The notes beneath the pieces are model-generated. The model saw nothing but the letters and a program-made list of their open reading frames with translations, was not told where the DNA came from and ran no database searches. A program made the translations under genes and the position numbers. This document shows positions 44,142-52,693 of a DNA stretch of 64,000 nucleotides, piece after piece. The number at the start of each line of letters is the position of its first letter. The first letter of the stretch is position 1. This DNA is from Endozoicomonas sp965199185 (GTDB taxonomy: Bacteria; Pseudomonadota; Gammaproteobacteria; Pseudomonadales; Endozoicomonadaceae), in assembly GCA_965199185.1 (NCBI GenBank), contig CBDAQW010000037.1, positions 186,001-250,000 on the forward strand, written 5' to 3'.

Positions 44142-44738
44142 TGAGCGAGCATCCCATAACAGGCGTGGATCAAAACTGATAGCGGCAAGCATGGTAATGA
44201 CCACCACGGCAGAAAAAGCCCAGACTCCAGTCTCAGCTGTTACCTGGCTGACCCGACCAAACTGCACCAGCCCTGTGAGCAATGAGATAATGAAAATATC
44301 CAGCATCGACCAGCGGCCAATCCAGACAATCAGACGATATAGACGCATCTTGTTATGCAGAGAAATTCCCTGTTCACGCCCCCGGTGATAAGCCATCAAT
44401 AGCCAGAACATACCCAGTAGCTTCAGTAACGGCACCAGAATACTGGCGGTAAATACCAGTATGGCAATCGGCACCATCCCATGATTCACCAACTCAATAA
44501 CGCCGGACATAATCGTATCCGGTTTGCCCCGATCAAACTGACTCACGGTCATCATGGGGAATAGATTGGCGGGTATGTAAAGCAGTGCAGCAGCAATGGT
44601 CAGAGCCCAGCTTCGGGCAATGCTGTTTTTACGACGCAGATAAAGGCGACTGCCACAACGGGAACAATACTGGTCAGTGACGGGACAAGCCTGATGACAA
44701 TCGAGACACAACTGTAACCCCTGGTCAACACCATTCAC
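44130..44738 (-). CDS. pqiA: PqiA-domain membrane protein, second half
   Basis: 202 residues: a zinc-ribbon-like start (CLDCHQACP and CSRCG) followed by four transmembrane helices (ALTIAAALLYIPANLFPMM and three more). It corresponds to the C-terminal PqiA domain of the two-domain E. coli PqiA/LetA. The GTG at 44738 is preferred: it overlaps the previous gene's TGA as GTGA, with GGAG eight bases upstream. An earlier ATG would overlap by 52 bases. The stop lies in a palindromic element, so the last few residues may not be original. Confidence 0.85.
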   Translation of the reverse strand: MNGVDQGLQLCLDCHQACPVTDQYCSRCGSRLYLRRKNSIARSWALTIAAALLYIPANLFPMMTVSQFDRGKPDTIMSGVIELVNHGMVPIAILVFTASILVPLLKLLGMFWLLMAYHRGREQGISLHNKMRLYRLIVWIGRWSMLDIFIISLLTGLVQFGRVSQVTAETGVWAFSAVVVITMLAAISFDPRLLWDARSEAA

Positions 44739-45382
44739 GGATGCTCTCCCGATGCTTGCCCCAGACGTTGCCCCAAACGTTGCCAAAGCCTCTGTTCATT
44801 GAGGTTCAGCGTGATACCGATCTCTGCCAGCATAAGCCCCGTGTAACAGAAAAGTCCGGCACCAAAATGAATTGATGCCATATCCGCCAGTTTAATCACC
44901 GACACCAGAACCCCCAACATGTAAATTTCAACCATTCCCCATTCACACAAATGAATGTATCGACGAAACAAGCGTCTGGCAGGCCAGCGTGCTCTTCGCC
45001 AGTGCGCTGCACTCAGAACGGGCAGCAACACCAGCAACCGGAAAAAAGGTATTAGGATGGCGGATAACGCCACTAAAACCGCAACAAAAGTGAAACCTTC
45101 ATTCCATAAAGCCCGGACGCCATCAAGAATACTGCTGTTGTGAGTTTGTCCAGCCAGCTCCATAGATAGCATCGGATACAAAATGGCAGGAAAATACAGC
45201 AGCAATGCGGTAACCACCAGTGCCAGTAAACGCTGGACATGCAATGGTTGGGATGTTTCCAGTAAATGAAAACATCGTGGGCAATGAGCCTGTTGCTGAT
45301 TCTGAATATCAGGTACAGATACCACCAGGTCACAGTCTGGACAGAGGCGAATGTGCTCGTGCTTCAGGGTTAATTGCCGCAT
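44735..45382 (-). CDS. pqiA: PqiA-domain membrane protein, first half
   Basis: 215 residues: an N-terminal zinc-ribbon (CPDCD and CPRC) and four transmembrane helices (LLALVVTALLLYFPAILYPM and others). It matches the N-terminal domain of two-domain PqiA/LetA proteins. It is coupled to the next gene by a four-base overlap, so the two polypeptides probably act together as one PqiA with the MCE protein downstream. Confidence 0.87.
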   Translation of the reverse strand: MRQLTLKHEHIRLCPDCDLVVSVPDIQNQQQAHCPRCFHLLETSQPLHVQRLLALVVTALLLYFPAILYPMLSMELAGQTHNSSILDGVRALWNEGFTFVAVLVALSAILIPFFRLLVLLPVLSAAHWRRARWPARRLFRRYIHLCEWGMVEIYMLGVLVSVIKLADMASIHFGAGLFCYTGLMLAEIGITLNLNEQRLWQRLGQRLGQASGEHP

Positions 45383-45711
45383 GTCAGCCTTCCGATTGCT
45401 CCTTGCTCATTTTGTATCGGGCAAACCCTAATGCGCTTACGCAAACCACGCAATACGTACCCGCACGAGGATCATCCTTTTTTGAACATTGGTTAAAAAT
45501 TGGGAATTTAATCCTGATCTACAATATAATCCCTGCCAAAGGCCTTTGGATCCGGACTTATAAAGCGCTGATTCAAGATGTGAAATTAAACGCTCGAATT
45601 AGTCATCGGCCATTTCAGCGAATCCCGTTGGCATGGACAGCCTGATCCTATCCCTGATCTCATCCCCCGGATCGGCAGGCCACAGGTTATATATTTTGAT
45701 GAGGTAGAAAC
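45383..45711. other. 329-base divergent intergenic region
   Basis: Lies between the pqiA-type genes (leftward) and the DeoR regulator (rightward). It must hold both promoters. I see TTGAAC near 45481 but no matching -10 box at proper spacing, and no ORF, tRNA or repeat. Confidence 0.4.
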
Positions 45712-46473
45712 ATGCTCCCCGTTGAACGCCGCGAACATATCCTTGCTTACGTCGAAGAGAAAGGCTGCGCCAATATTGAAGAAATGGCCCTGCGCTTCGA
45801 TGTATCCCAGATGACTATCCGCCGGGATATTCGCACGCTGGAGCAGGAAGACAAGCTGCGTGTTACTTATGGAGGCGCTGTATCCAAGAGCTTCCTGATG
45901 GAAGATATTCCCTACGAAAAGAAAAATGCGGTGAATATCGAAGAAAAGAAATCCATCGCCCACGAAGCCTTGAAACACGTGCGTGAAGGCCAGATTGTTT
46001 TGCTGGATGCTGGTACCAGTACAATGGCGCTCGCCAAGCAGCTAATGCGCATGAAGGTTACTATTATCACCACTGACCTTAAGATCGCCCTGCATCTGTC
46101 CGACTCCACGACCGCCAAAGTCTATACCACCGGTGGTAATGTCAGCACCATCACCAAATCCCACACCGATGTAACGGCTTTGAATTTCCTCGACAGTATT
46201 AATGCTGATGTGGCTTTTCTGGCCACCAATAGCTGGAGCCTGGAGAACGGTGTAACGACGGCTTCAACTGAAAACTATTACATTCGTCGCAAGATGCTGG
46301 ATCGAGCCAATCGTAAGATTTTGCTGGCCGACTCCAGCAAATACGGCGCCTCCAGTATGAAGACCATCTGCAAACTGGAAGACCTGGATTGCATTATTAC
46401 TGACTCCAAGTTTGATGAAGAGAACATGTCGGTCATTCGTGAAGCGGGCGGTAATATTGTGCTTCCATCTTAA
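45712..46473 (+). CDS. DeoR/GlpR family transcriptional regulator
   Basis: 253 residues. The N-terminal winged helix-turn-helix (RREHILAYVEEKGCANIEEM, SQMTIRRDIRTLEQ) is the DeoR signature, and the C-terminal sugar-phosphate sensor domain has LLDAGTSTMALAKQL, a NSWSLENGVTT loop and LLADSSKYG. Such proteins repress sugar or glycerol catabolism genes and respond to a phosphorylated sugar. No target operon is adjacent, so the regulated pathway is unknown. GAGG lies before the ATG. Confidence 0.87.
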   Translation: MLPVERREHILAYVEEKGCANIEEMALRFDVSQMTIRRDIRTLEQEDKLRVTYGGAVSKSFLMEDIPYEKKNAVNIEEKKSIAHEALKHVREGQIVLLDAGTSTMALAKQLMRMKVTIITTDLKIALHLSDSTTAKVYTTGGNVSTITKSHTDVTALNFLDSINADVAFLATNSWSLENGVTTASTENYYIRRKMLDRANRKILLADSSKYGASSMKTICKLEDLDCIITDSKFDEENMSVIREAGGNIVLPS

Positions 46474-46493
46474 CGTCAGCATTCTTAATTCAG

Positions 46494-46526
46494 GGTCGGC
46501 TTCCCCCGAAGGGAGAGGCCGACAAG
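46494..46526. repeat. Solitary REP-like hairpin after the DeoR gene
   Basis: GGTCGGCTTCCC-CCGAA-GGGAGAGGCCGACAA folds into a long stem and closely matches the left hairpin of the BIME-like repeats. It has no T tract, so it is more likely a single REP than an intrinsic terminator. Confidence 0.6.
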
Positions 46527-46667
46527 AGAGCCAAAGAAACGCAACCTACAACTATCGAATAGTTGACCTCAATCCAATCAGGGAACTATCAACAAACCTA
46601 CCTGTCGAACACTCCATATAGTTTCAGCTAAAATCCCGTCTCAATCATTCACAGGCCACAGAGATAC

Positions 46668-47618
46668 ATGGAAACCAGCAGTCAACAGCCTTTGCCTCCT
46701 GCTATTTTTCTCATGGGGCCTACCGCATCCGGAAAAACCGATCTGGCGGTAGCCCTGGCAGACGTTCTGCCCTGTGAAATTATCAGTGTGGATTCAGCGT
46801 TGATCTACAAAGGAATGGATATTGGCACCGCCAAACCCGATGCTGATGTTTTGGCCAAAGCACCGCACAAACTGGTAGATATTCTTGACCCGGCTGAAGC
46901 CTATTCCGCCGCTGATTTTCGGGAAGATGCACTAAAGTTGATGGCTGATATTACCAGCAGAGGGAAAATTCCTCTGCTGGTGGGCGGCACTATGATGTAT
47001 TTCAAAGTGCTCCGGGATGGAATGGCTCAGTTACCATCCGCTGACGAAAAAGTTCGGGAAGCATTGCTTCGTGAAGCTGAAGAAAAAGGCTGGTCGCATT
47101 TACATGCGCGTTTGCAGAGTGTTGATTCAGAAGCAGCGCAACGCATCAAACCTTCCGATACCCAGCGTTTGCAGCGGGCGCTGGAAGTATTTGAATTAAC
47201 AGGAAAGCCGCTGTCACAATGGCATAAAGAGCAAGAAACAACTCGCTTGCCTTATCAGATCATTCATCTGGCGATAGCACCTCAGAAACGTTCAGTACTG
47301 CATGAGCGAATTGCTTTGCGTTTTAACTTAATGCTTGAAGCGGGTTTTCTTAAAGAAGCCAAAGCGCTTTATGAACGAGGCGACCTTGATACCTCAATGC
47401 CTGCTGTCAGGTCAGTGGGTTATCGTCAGGCATGGTCTTATTTCAATGGTGAATATGATTATACGACTATGGTTGAGAAAGGAATTATTGCCACACGGCA
47501 GCTGGCAAAACGGCAATTGACTTGGCTAAGGGGGTGGTCTGAAGTCGTCTGGCTTGATACCTTGTCTAAAGAATTACTCACAGATGCCTTGAAAATTATT
47601 ATGGCCGCCCTCAAGTAA
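46668..47618 (+). CDS. miaA: tRNA dimethylallyltransferase MiaA
   Basis: Adds the isopentenyl group to A37 of tRNAs reading codons that start with U. The P-loop MGPTASGKTD is at about 16-25, followed by SVDSALIYKGMDIGTAKP, LVGGTMMYF and the C-terminal RQLAKRQLTWLRG. At 316 residues it is full length. It heads the miaA-hfq-hflX-hflKC block that is conserved in gammaproteobacteria. The 267 bases to hfq probably contain an hfq promoter. Confidence 0.96.
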   Translation: METSSQQPLPPAIFLMGPTASGKTDLAVALADVLPCEIISVDSALIYKGMDIGTAKPDADVLAKAPHKLVDILDPAEAYSAADFREDALKLMADITSRGKIPLLVGGTMMYFKVLRDGMAQLPSADEKVREALLREAEEKGWSHLHARLQSVDSEAAQRIKPSDTQRLQRALEVFELTGKPLSQWHKEQETTRLPYQIIHLAIAPQKRSVLHERIALRFNLMLEAGFLKEAKALYERGDLDTSMPAVRSVGYRQAWSYFNGEYDYTTMVEKGIIATRQLAKRQLTWLRGWSEVVWLDTLSKELLTDALKIIMAALK

Positions 47619-47885
47619 AGTCTGAAAGTTTTGTGCTCAGGTAGCTAAGGCTCCAAAAAAATATATTGGCACGTTAGAACCTTTAATAGTTCCTGCAGGT
47701 TCGACGGGAGTAGCTAGTATTACCTATTGAGTGCAGAGGGGGGTTCGCTTATCGTGGGTCGGCATTTTTTCTAGCTGTACATGGATTGAACAATTAGTAT
47801 TGGCACAGCTAGCCTAACGAATAGTCCTCCCCCTGCAAGTGAAATCAGGCTATTCAAAAACCCGAGAATTAAAAGGAGTACAGAA

Positions 47886-48134
47886 ATGTCAAAAGGGCAT
47901 TCTCTACAAGACCCTTACCTTAATGTGCTACGTAAAGAGCGCGTACCGGTTTCTATTTATTTGGTCAACGGTATCAAACTGCAGGGGCAGATTGAATCTT
48001 TCGATCAATTCGTCATCCTCCTCAAGAACACCGTCAGCCAGATGGTTTACAAGCATGCTGTATCTACTGTTGTGCCAAGCCGTCCGGTTCGCTTGCCAAT
48101 GCAGGGCACTGAGCAGCAGCCTGAACAGCTATAA
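47886..48134 (+). CDS. hfq: RNA chaperone Hfq
   Basis: 82-residue Sm-like hexameric chaperone for small RNA-mRNA pairing. Sm1 (VPVSIYLVNGIKLQGQIESF) and Sm2 (YKHAVSTVVPSRPV) motifs are intact, with N-terminal KGHSLQDPYLN typical of the RNA-binding face. The C-terminal tail after residue 68 is very short compared with E. coli (102 residues), like that of Pseudomonas. AAAAGGAG lies before the ATG. Confidence 0.97.
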   Translation: MSKGHSLQDPYLNVLRKERVPVSIYLVNGIKLQGQIESFDQFVILLKNTVSQMVYKHAVSTVVPSRPVRLPMQGTEQQPEQL

Positions 48135-48149
48135 CTCTGTATAATACTT

Positions 48150-48176
48150 CCGGAAAGCGTCTGTTGCGTTTTCCGG
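48150..48176 (+). terminator. Hairpin between hfq and hflX
   Basis: CCGGAAAGCG and GCGTTTTCCGG pair around TCTGTT and are followed by TTGTTATTTTT. It may end part of the hfq transcripts while allowing read-through to hflX, whose ribosome site starts about 12 bases later. Confidence 0.65.
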
Positions 48177-48201
48177 TTGTTATTTTTCAGGAGTTAATTA
48201 T

Positions 48202-49494
48202 TTGTTTTTTGAACGCCATGAAGGTGGTGAAAGTGCCATTCTGGTTCATCTCGATTTAAACGATGACCGTGAGCGCGAAGACCCTCAGGAATTCATGGAG
48301 CTAGTCAGCTCCACCGGTGTTAGCTGTGCTGCATTTCTGACAGCAAATACCCGGCAACCTAACCCCCGCTATTTTGTTGGTCCCGGCAAAGTACAGGAAA
48401 TCCGTGATCTTGTTGTATTACACGACGCAGATGTTGTGTTATTCAACCATGCACTATCTCCCAGCCAGGAAAGAAACCTTGAGCAACAACTCAAGTGTCG
48501 CGTCATTGATCGTACTGGCCTGATTCTCGATATCTTTGCTCAGCGTGCCCGCACATTCGAAGGTAAGCTTCAGGTGGAGCTGGCACAGCTTCAGCATATG
48601 AGCACTCGGTTAATCAGAGGTTGGACGCACCTTGAACGACAGAAAGGGGGGATTGGTCTGCGTGGTCCTGGTGAAACCCAGTTGGAAACCGACCGACGAC
48701 TCCTGCGGGCTCGAATCAAAAGCATAACCCGCCGTCTTGATAAGGTTCGTAAACAGCGTGATCAGGGGCGTCGTTCCCGACAGCGTGCTGAGATACCACA
48801 AATATCTCTGGTCGGTTATACCAATGCCGGTAAGTCAACGCTGTTTAACCGGGTTACTGAATCGGGTGTTTATGCGGCTGACCAGCTGTTTGCTACGCTT
48901 GATCCAACCTTACGACGCCTTGATCTTAGCGATATTGGCCCTGTTGTTCTGGCTGATACTGTAGGCTTTATACGGCACCTGCCTCATAAGCTGGTAGAAG
49001 CTTTTCGAGCCACTCTGGAAGAAACCGCTCAGGCCGAATTGCTACTGCATGTGATCGACAGTCATGACCCTGAGCGTCTGGATAATATCGATCAGGTACA
49101 TGCTGTTCTGAAAGAAATTAAAGCCCATGAAATCCCAACGTTACAGGTATACAACAAAATTGATTTACTGGAAGGTATAGAGCCAAAAATTCAGCGCAAT
49201 GATCAAGGTGTGCCGGTTAGAGCCTGGGTGTCAGCGGTGACTGGTGAAGGAATGGATTTGCTCCAGCAGGCCATCACTGAGCTCTTGTCGGATGATATGC
49301 TTGAAGGCATTCTGACGCTTTCTCCTTCACAGGGTCGGATTCGTGCCCGCTTGTTTGAAATGGGGGCGATTCAGGCGGAAGCATATTCTGACAAAGGTGA
49401 AACCCTGCTGAATATTCGTATGGCAAAACACGACTTTGAACGTCTTTCCAAGCAGGAAGAACTGACGGAACAGAGTTTCAGAACCATTTCCTGA
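48202..49494 (+). CDS. hflX: Ribosome-associated GTPase HflX
   Basis: Splits stalled or stressed ribosomes. The N-terminal HflX domain contains PRYFVGPGKVQEIRDL and the following coiled region with GGIGLRGPGETQLETDRR. The GTPase core has G1 GYTNAGKST (205-213), G3 DTVGFI and G4 YNKIDL. At 430 residues it is normal. The start is TTG, well supported by CAGGAG eight bases upstream and by the lack of a nearby ATG. Confidence 0.94.
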   Translation: MFFERHEGGESAILVHLDLNDDREREDPQEFMELVSSTGVSCAAFLTANTRQPNPRYFVGPGKVQEIRDLVVLHDADVVLFNHALSPSQERNLEQQLKCRVIDRTGLILDIFAQRARTFEGKLQVELAQLQHMSTRLIRGWTHLERQKGGIGLRGPGETQLETDRRLLRARIKSITRRLDKVRKQRDQGRRSRQRAEIPQISLVGYTNAGKSTLFNRVTESGVYAADQLFATLDPTLRRLDLSDIGPVVLADTVGFIRHLPHKLVEAFRATLEETAQAELLLHVIDSHDPERLDNIDQVHAVLKEIKAHEIPTLQVYNKIDLLEGIEPKIQRNDQGVPVRAWVSAVTGEGMDLLQQAITELLSDDMLEGILTLSPSQGRIRARLFEMGAIQAEAYSDKGETLLNIRMAKHDFERLSKQEELTEQSFRTIS

Positions 49495-49529
49495 TGTCAG
49501 TAGCTAACCCTATAGGTAGCTACTTATTA

Positions 49530-49547
49530 GCGGCTCTTTGGAGCCGC
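49530..49547 (+). terminator. Hairpin after hflX
   Basis: GCGGCTC-TTTG-GAGCCGC is a perfect seven-base-pair stem 36 bases after the hflX stop, with only a weak T-rich tail. It probably separates hflX from the inserted hemerythrin gene. Confidence 0.5.
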
Positions 49548-49633
49548 TCAGTGTTGATTTTAATCAAGACAATCAATAGATATTTCTGTCAGAATTCCTC
49601 CTCCACAAAATAAATAGATCATCTGAGGTTTTC

Positions 49634-50110
49634 ATGATTTCAGGACAAAAGCGTGCGTTTGAAGAAATCGCATGGTCCGCTGAACTGAGTGTGGGTATTG
49701 AGGAAATAGATGCTCAGCACAAAGTGCTGATATCACTTCTCAATGAACTTCATGTTGCGATTCGAGAAAAAAAGGGGTCGAATAAGGTGGCAGAAATACT
49801 TGACCGATTGATTGAATACACTCGAATACACTTTACCCTGGAAGAATGCCTGATGAGAATGTTGGATTATCCGGGCTATGATGAACATCATGCGCACCAT
49901 GAGAAATTGATTGCACAGATTCATGACCTTCAGGAGAAAGTACGGAATGGGCATCACATCAGTTTCGAATTATTGCATTTTTTAAAGGTCTGGCTGGCAA
50001 AACATATTCAGGAAGAGGATAAAGAATACGCGCCTTTTTTGTTGTCACGGGGCGTTGTTGCCACCTACCAAAAACGATCCTGGTTGGAACGGATTCTTCA
50101 CCGCCACTGA
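49634..50110 (+). CDS. Bacteriohemerythrin
   Basis: 158-residue diiron oxygen-binding protein. The metal ligands are visible as AQHKVLISLLNE, HFTLEECLM, DEHHAHHEKL and HIQEEDKEY, giving the His and acidic set of the hemerythrin fold (about residues 29, 65, 69, 86, 90, 126, 131). It is cytoplasmic, with no fused domain. Roles in other bacteria include oxygen sensing, storage or supply to oxygenases. It interrupts the usual hflX-hflK adjacency and is probably transcribed on its own. Confidence 0.88.
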   Translation: MISGQKRAFEEIAWSAELSVGIEEIDAQHKVLISLLNELHVAIREKKGSNKVAEILDRLIEYTRIHFTLEECLMRMLDYPGYDEHHAHHEKLIAQIHDLQEKVRNGHHISFELLHFLKVWLAKHIQEEDKEYAPFLLSRGVVATYQKRSWLERILHRH

Positions 50111-50542
50111 GCACCCAGCCCTATGAAATCTCATCTTCTGACTCATTTTTCAGCCGCTAATAACTGTTTGTAAAGAAAACCCCTTTCGGTCTTTACCAAA
50201 TCGGCTTGCGTAATTTGCTATCCAAACTCTACAATCTTGCTTTGAACTTGCTGTGAAGCGATGACAGGATCGGCTCTGTTAAAACGGATGCCAGCACGGA
50301 TTTCAAGGGCTGTCTATCCCAGTCATACATTGCATTTTGGCTGATGGTATGATTGAGTGAGAGGAGATAGTCGATCTGGATTTACAGCCAGTTGTCGCAT
50401 GTCACAGGTTCTCAGGAACTTGTCAATGATCATAATGAAGTTTCTTCCGTTGTAACTCACTTTGATTCACAACGGTTCGACAACCCTTCGCAGGTTGAAC
50501 AGAAATCTCATTCAAATACTTGCTGACTCTACGGAGACATAT
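50111..50542. other. 432-base intergenic region before hflK
   Basis: It separates the hemerythrin gene from hflK and should contain the hflKC promoter. I find no clear promoter pair, ORF with a ribosome site, tRNA or member of the repeat families here. Confidence 0.45.
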
Positions 50543-51712
50543 ATGGCCTGGAACGAGCCGGGTGGAAACAATCAGGATCCCTGGGGTGGTGGGAATAAAG
50601 GCGATAAACAAGGACCACCTGATCTGGACGAGGCTTTTCGTAAATTTCAGGAAAAGCTGAATTCATTATTTGGGGGCAGTAGTTCAGGAGGCTCAGGGAG
50701 TAATAACAGTACTTCCGGTTCTTCTTCGGGCATGTTTATCGGTGTGCTGATTCTGGCCGCTGTCGCCTATTTCTGGAACGCAGTCTATACCGTAGATGAA
50801 AAAGAACGGGCAGTAGTGCTTCGATTTGGTCAATATGCTGAAACAGTGGGTCCGGGTCTGCATATTTACTTCCCTCCTATTGATGCTAAATATCAGGAAC
50901 GGGTGACTGAACTGCGTACCTACAACCTGCGTCAGCAAATGTTGACTGAAGATGAGAACATTGTCGAAGTCTCCATGTCTGTTCAGTACAACATCAATAA
51001 CATCAAGGATTATGTCCTGAATGTGGCCAAGCCGCTGGTGAGTCTGGAAGAGGCGACCCAGAGTGCCTTGCGCCATGTAGTAGGTGGTGCCGAGATGCAC
51101 CAGATCCTTACCGAAGGTCGTGAAACAATGGGTACTGACGTGAAAGATCGTCTGCAATCCTATCTCGATAACTACGGTACAGGCCTGAACGTCGCTAAAG
51201 TCAACGTTGAGAGCGCCCAGCCCCCACGGGAAGTGCAGAATGCATTTGACGATGTAATCCGAGCCCGTGAGGATGAAGAGCGAGCCAAGAACAAGGCTCA
51301 GGCGTACGCCAACAAGGTCGTTCCTGAAGCTCGTGGTAAGGCTCAGCGTGAAATTGAAGACGCCAATGGTTATCGTGATGAGATTATTGCGAAAGCTCAG
51401 GGTGAGGCGGATCGTTTCTCCAAACTGCAGTCTGAATACCTGCGTGCACCAGAAGTGACCCGTGAGCGTCTCTATCTGGAAACCGTTGAAGAAATGCTGG
51501 GTAACACCAGTAAGGTTCTGGTGGATGTTAAAGGTGGCAACAACATGATGTACCTGCCGCTCGACAAACTGACTCAGGGTCGTGCCAGCACAGGTGGTGT
51601 GCCATCCCGGCATATCAGCAACCAGGAATTAAATGATATTACCAATAAAGTAACCGAAGAGTTGAATAAGCGAGTTAGCTCTGCGCGTTCCACCGGGAGG
51701 GTTTCACGATGA
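50543..51712 (+). CDS. hflK: FtsH protease modulator HflK
   Basis: 389-residue SPFH (band 7) protein that forms a membrane cage with HflC around the FtsH protease. The N-terminus is Gly/Asn/Asp-rich (MAWNEPGGNNQDPWGGG), then comes one membrane helix (about 70-88), the SPFH domain (VDEKERAVVLRFGQYAETVG) and a long alanine- and charge-rich coiled coil. The ATG is chosen by GGAG nine bases upstream; in-frame codons before it lack a site. It overlaps hflC by four bases. Confidence 0.95.
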   Translation: MAWNEPGGNNQDPWGGGNKGDKQGPPDLDEAFRKFQEKLNSLFGGSSSGGSGSNNSTSGSSSGMFIGVLILAAVAYFWNAVYTVDEKERAVVLRFGQYAETVGPGLHIYFPPIDAKYQERVTELRTYNLRQQMLTEDENIVEVSMSVQYNINNIKDYVLNVAKPLVSLEEATQSALRHVVGGAEMHQILTEGRETMGTDVKDRLQSYLDNYGTGLNVAKVNVESAQPPREVQNAFDDVIRAREDEERAKNKAQAYANKVVPEARGKAQREIEDANGYRDEIIAKAQGEADRFSKLQSEYLRAPEVTRERLYLETVEEMLGNTSKVLVDVKGGNNMMYLPLDKLTQGRASTGGVPSRHISNQELNDITNKVTEELNKRVSSARSTGRVSR

Positions 51713-52581
51713 GTCAGAGAGCCTTCACTAGTCTGATTATTGGTCTGGTCATTGTCATTCTCGCCTGGGGCAGTCTGTTTGTTGTCTCCGAGCGTGAACG
51801 TGCTGTGCAACTGCGATTTGGTGAAATCGTCAAAAAGAACATTGAACCTGGTCTTCATGTGAAGATTCCACTGATCGACAAGGTGCGTGTGTTCGATGGA
51901 CGTCTGCAGACACTGGAAGTACCATCTGAGCGTTTCCTGACCCTGGAGCAGAAAGCCGTTATCGTAGACTCCTTCATCAAATGGCGTATTGATGACGTTT
52001 ATGCGTTCTATCGTGCGACAGCCGGTGATGTGTTCCGGGCCAGTAGCCTGCTGGCTCAGCGTGCTGAATCTCGTATGCGGAACAGCTTCGGTGGCCTGAC
52101 TCTGAACGAAGTGGTTTCTGGTCAGCGTGATCAGCTGATGAGCAGCATCACTCAGTCTCTGGATGAAGTGGCCAGACAGGAGTTGGGTGTGCATGTGATG
52201 GACGTTCGTGTGAAACGGATTGATCTACCACCACAGGTAAACGACTCTGTCTTTGAACGTATGTCCTCGGAGCGTGAGAAAGAAGCTCAGGAATTCCGTT
52301 CTAAAGGTAAGGAGATGGCCGAAGGCATCATGGCAAATGCCGACCGTGAAAAGCGGGTTATTCTGGCGGAAGCCTATCGTGAAGCGGAGATGATCCGTGG
52401 TGACGGTGACGCAAAAGCCGCTGAAACTTACGCTGAAGCCTATGGTCAGAACCCTGAGTTCTACGCTTTCTACCGTAGTCTAAAGGCGTATCGAACCAGC
52501 TTTAGTAACACGGCTGATATTCTGTTGCTCGAACCTAAAGGTGATTTCTTCCGTTATCTGAACAATCAGGAAGGGAAGTAA
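51709..52581 (+). CDS. hflC: FtsH protease modulator HflC
   Basis: 290-residue partner of HflK with one N-terminal membrane helix (LIIGLVIVILAWGSLFVV), the SPFH domain (SERERAVQLRFGEIVK) and a coiled-coil C-terminus (AYREAEMIRGDGDAKAAETY). Its start overlaps the hflK stop as ATGA, giving coupled synthesis. A strong terminator follows. Confidence 0.95.
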   Translation: MSQRAFTSLIIGLVIVILAWGSLFVVSERERAVQLRFGEIVKKNIEPGLHVKIPLIDKVRVFDGRLQTLEVPSERFLTLEQKAVIVDSFIKWRIDDVYAFYRATAGDVFRASSLLAQRAESRMRNSFGGLTLNEVVSGQRDQLMSSITQSLDEVARQELGVHVMDVRVKRIDLPPQVNDSVFERMSSEREKEAQEFRSKGKEMAEGIMANADREKRVILAEAYREAEMIRGDGDAKAAETYAEAYGQNPEFYAFYRSLKAYRTSFSNTADILLLEPKGDFFRYLNNQEGK

Positions 52582-52629
52582 TAACTGCAACTACCATAAT
52601 GCACTCCTCTTAATTGAGTGGTACTATTC

Positions 52630-52657
52630 GAAAAACCGGGCCAGCTCCCGGTTTTTT
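52630..52657 (+). terminator. Terminator of hflKC
   Basis: AAAAACCGGG-CCAGCT-CCCGGTTTTTT is a symmetrical stem with an A run before and T6 after it, 49 bases downstream of hflC. Confidence 0.92.
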
Positions 52658-52693
52658 CATGCCTGAGATTTACAAGATATAAGAGAGGCTGCC

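Noticed and set aside
47619..47885. Sigma-54-like TGGCAC sequences before hfq
   Set aside because: TTGGCAC occurs twice, but neither is followed by the TTGC element at proper spacing.
50693..51613. A 306-codon open frame antisense to hflK
   Set aside because: It lies entirely within a well-conserved hflK gene, has no ribosome site, and its composition is the shadow of the coding strand.
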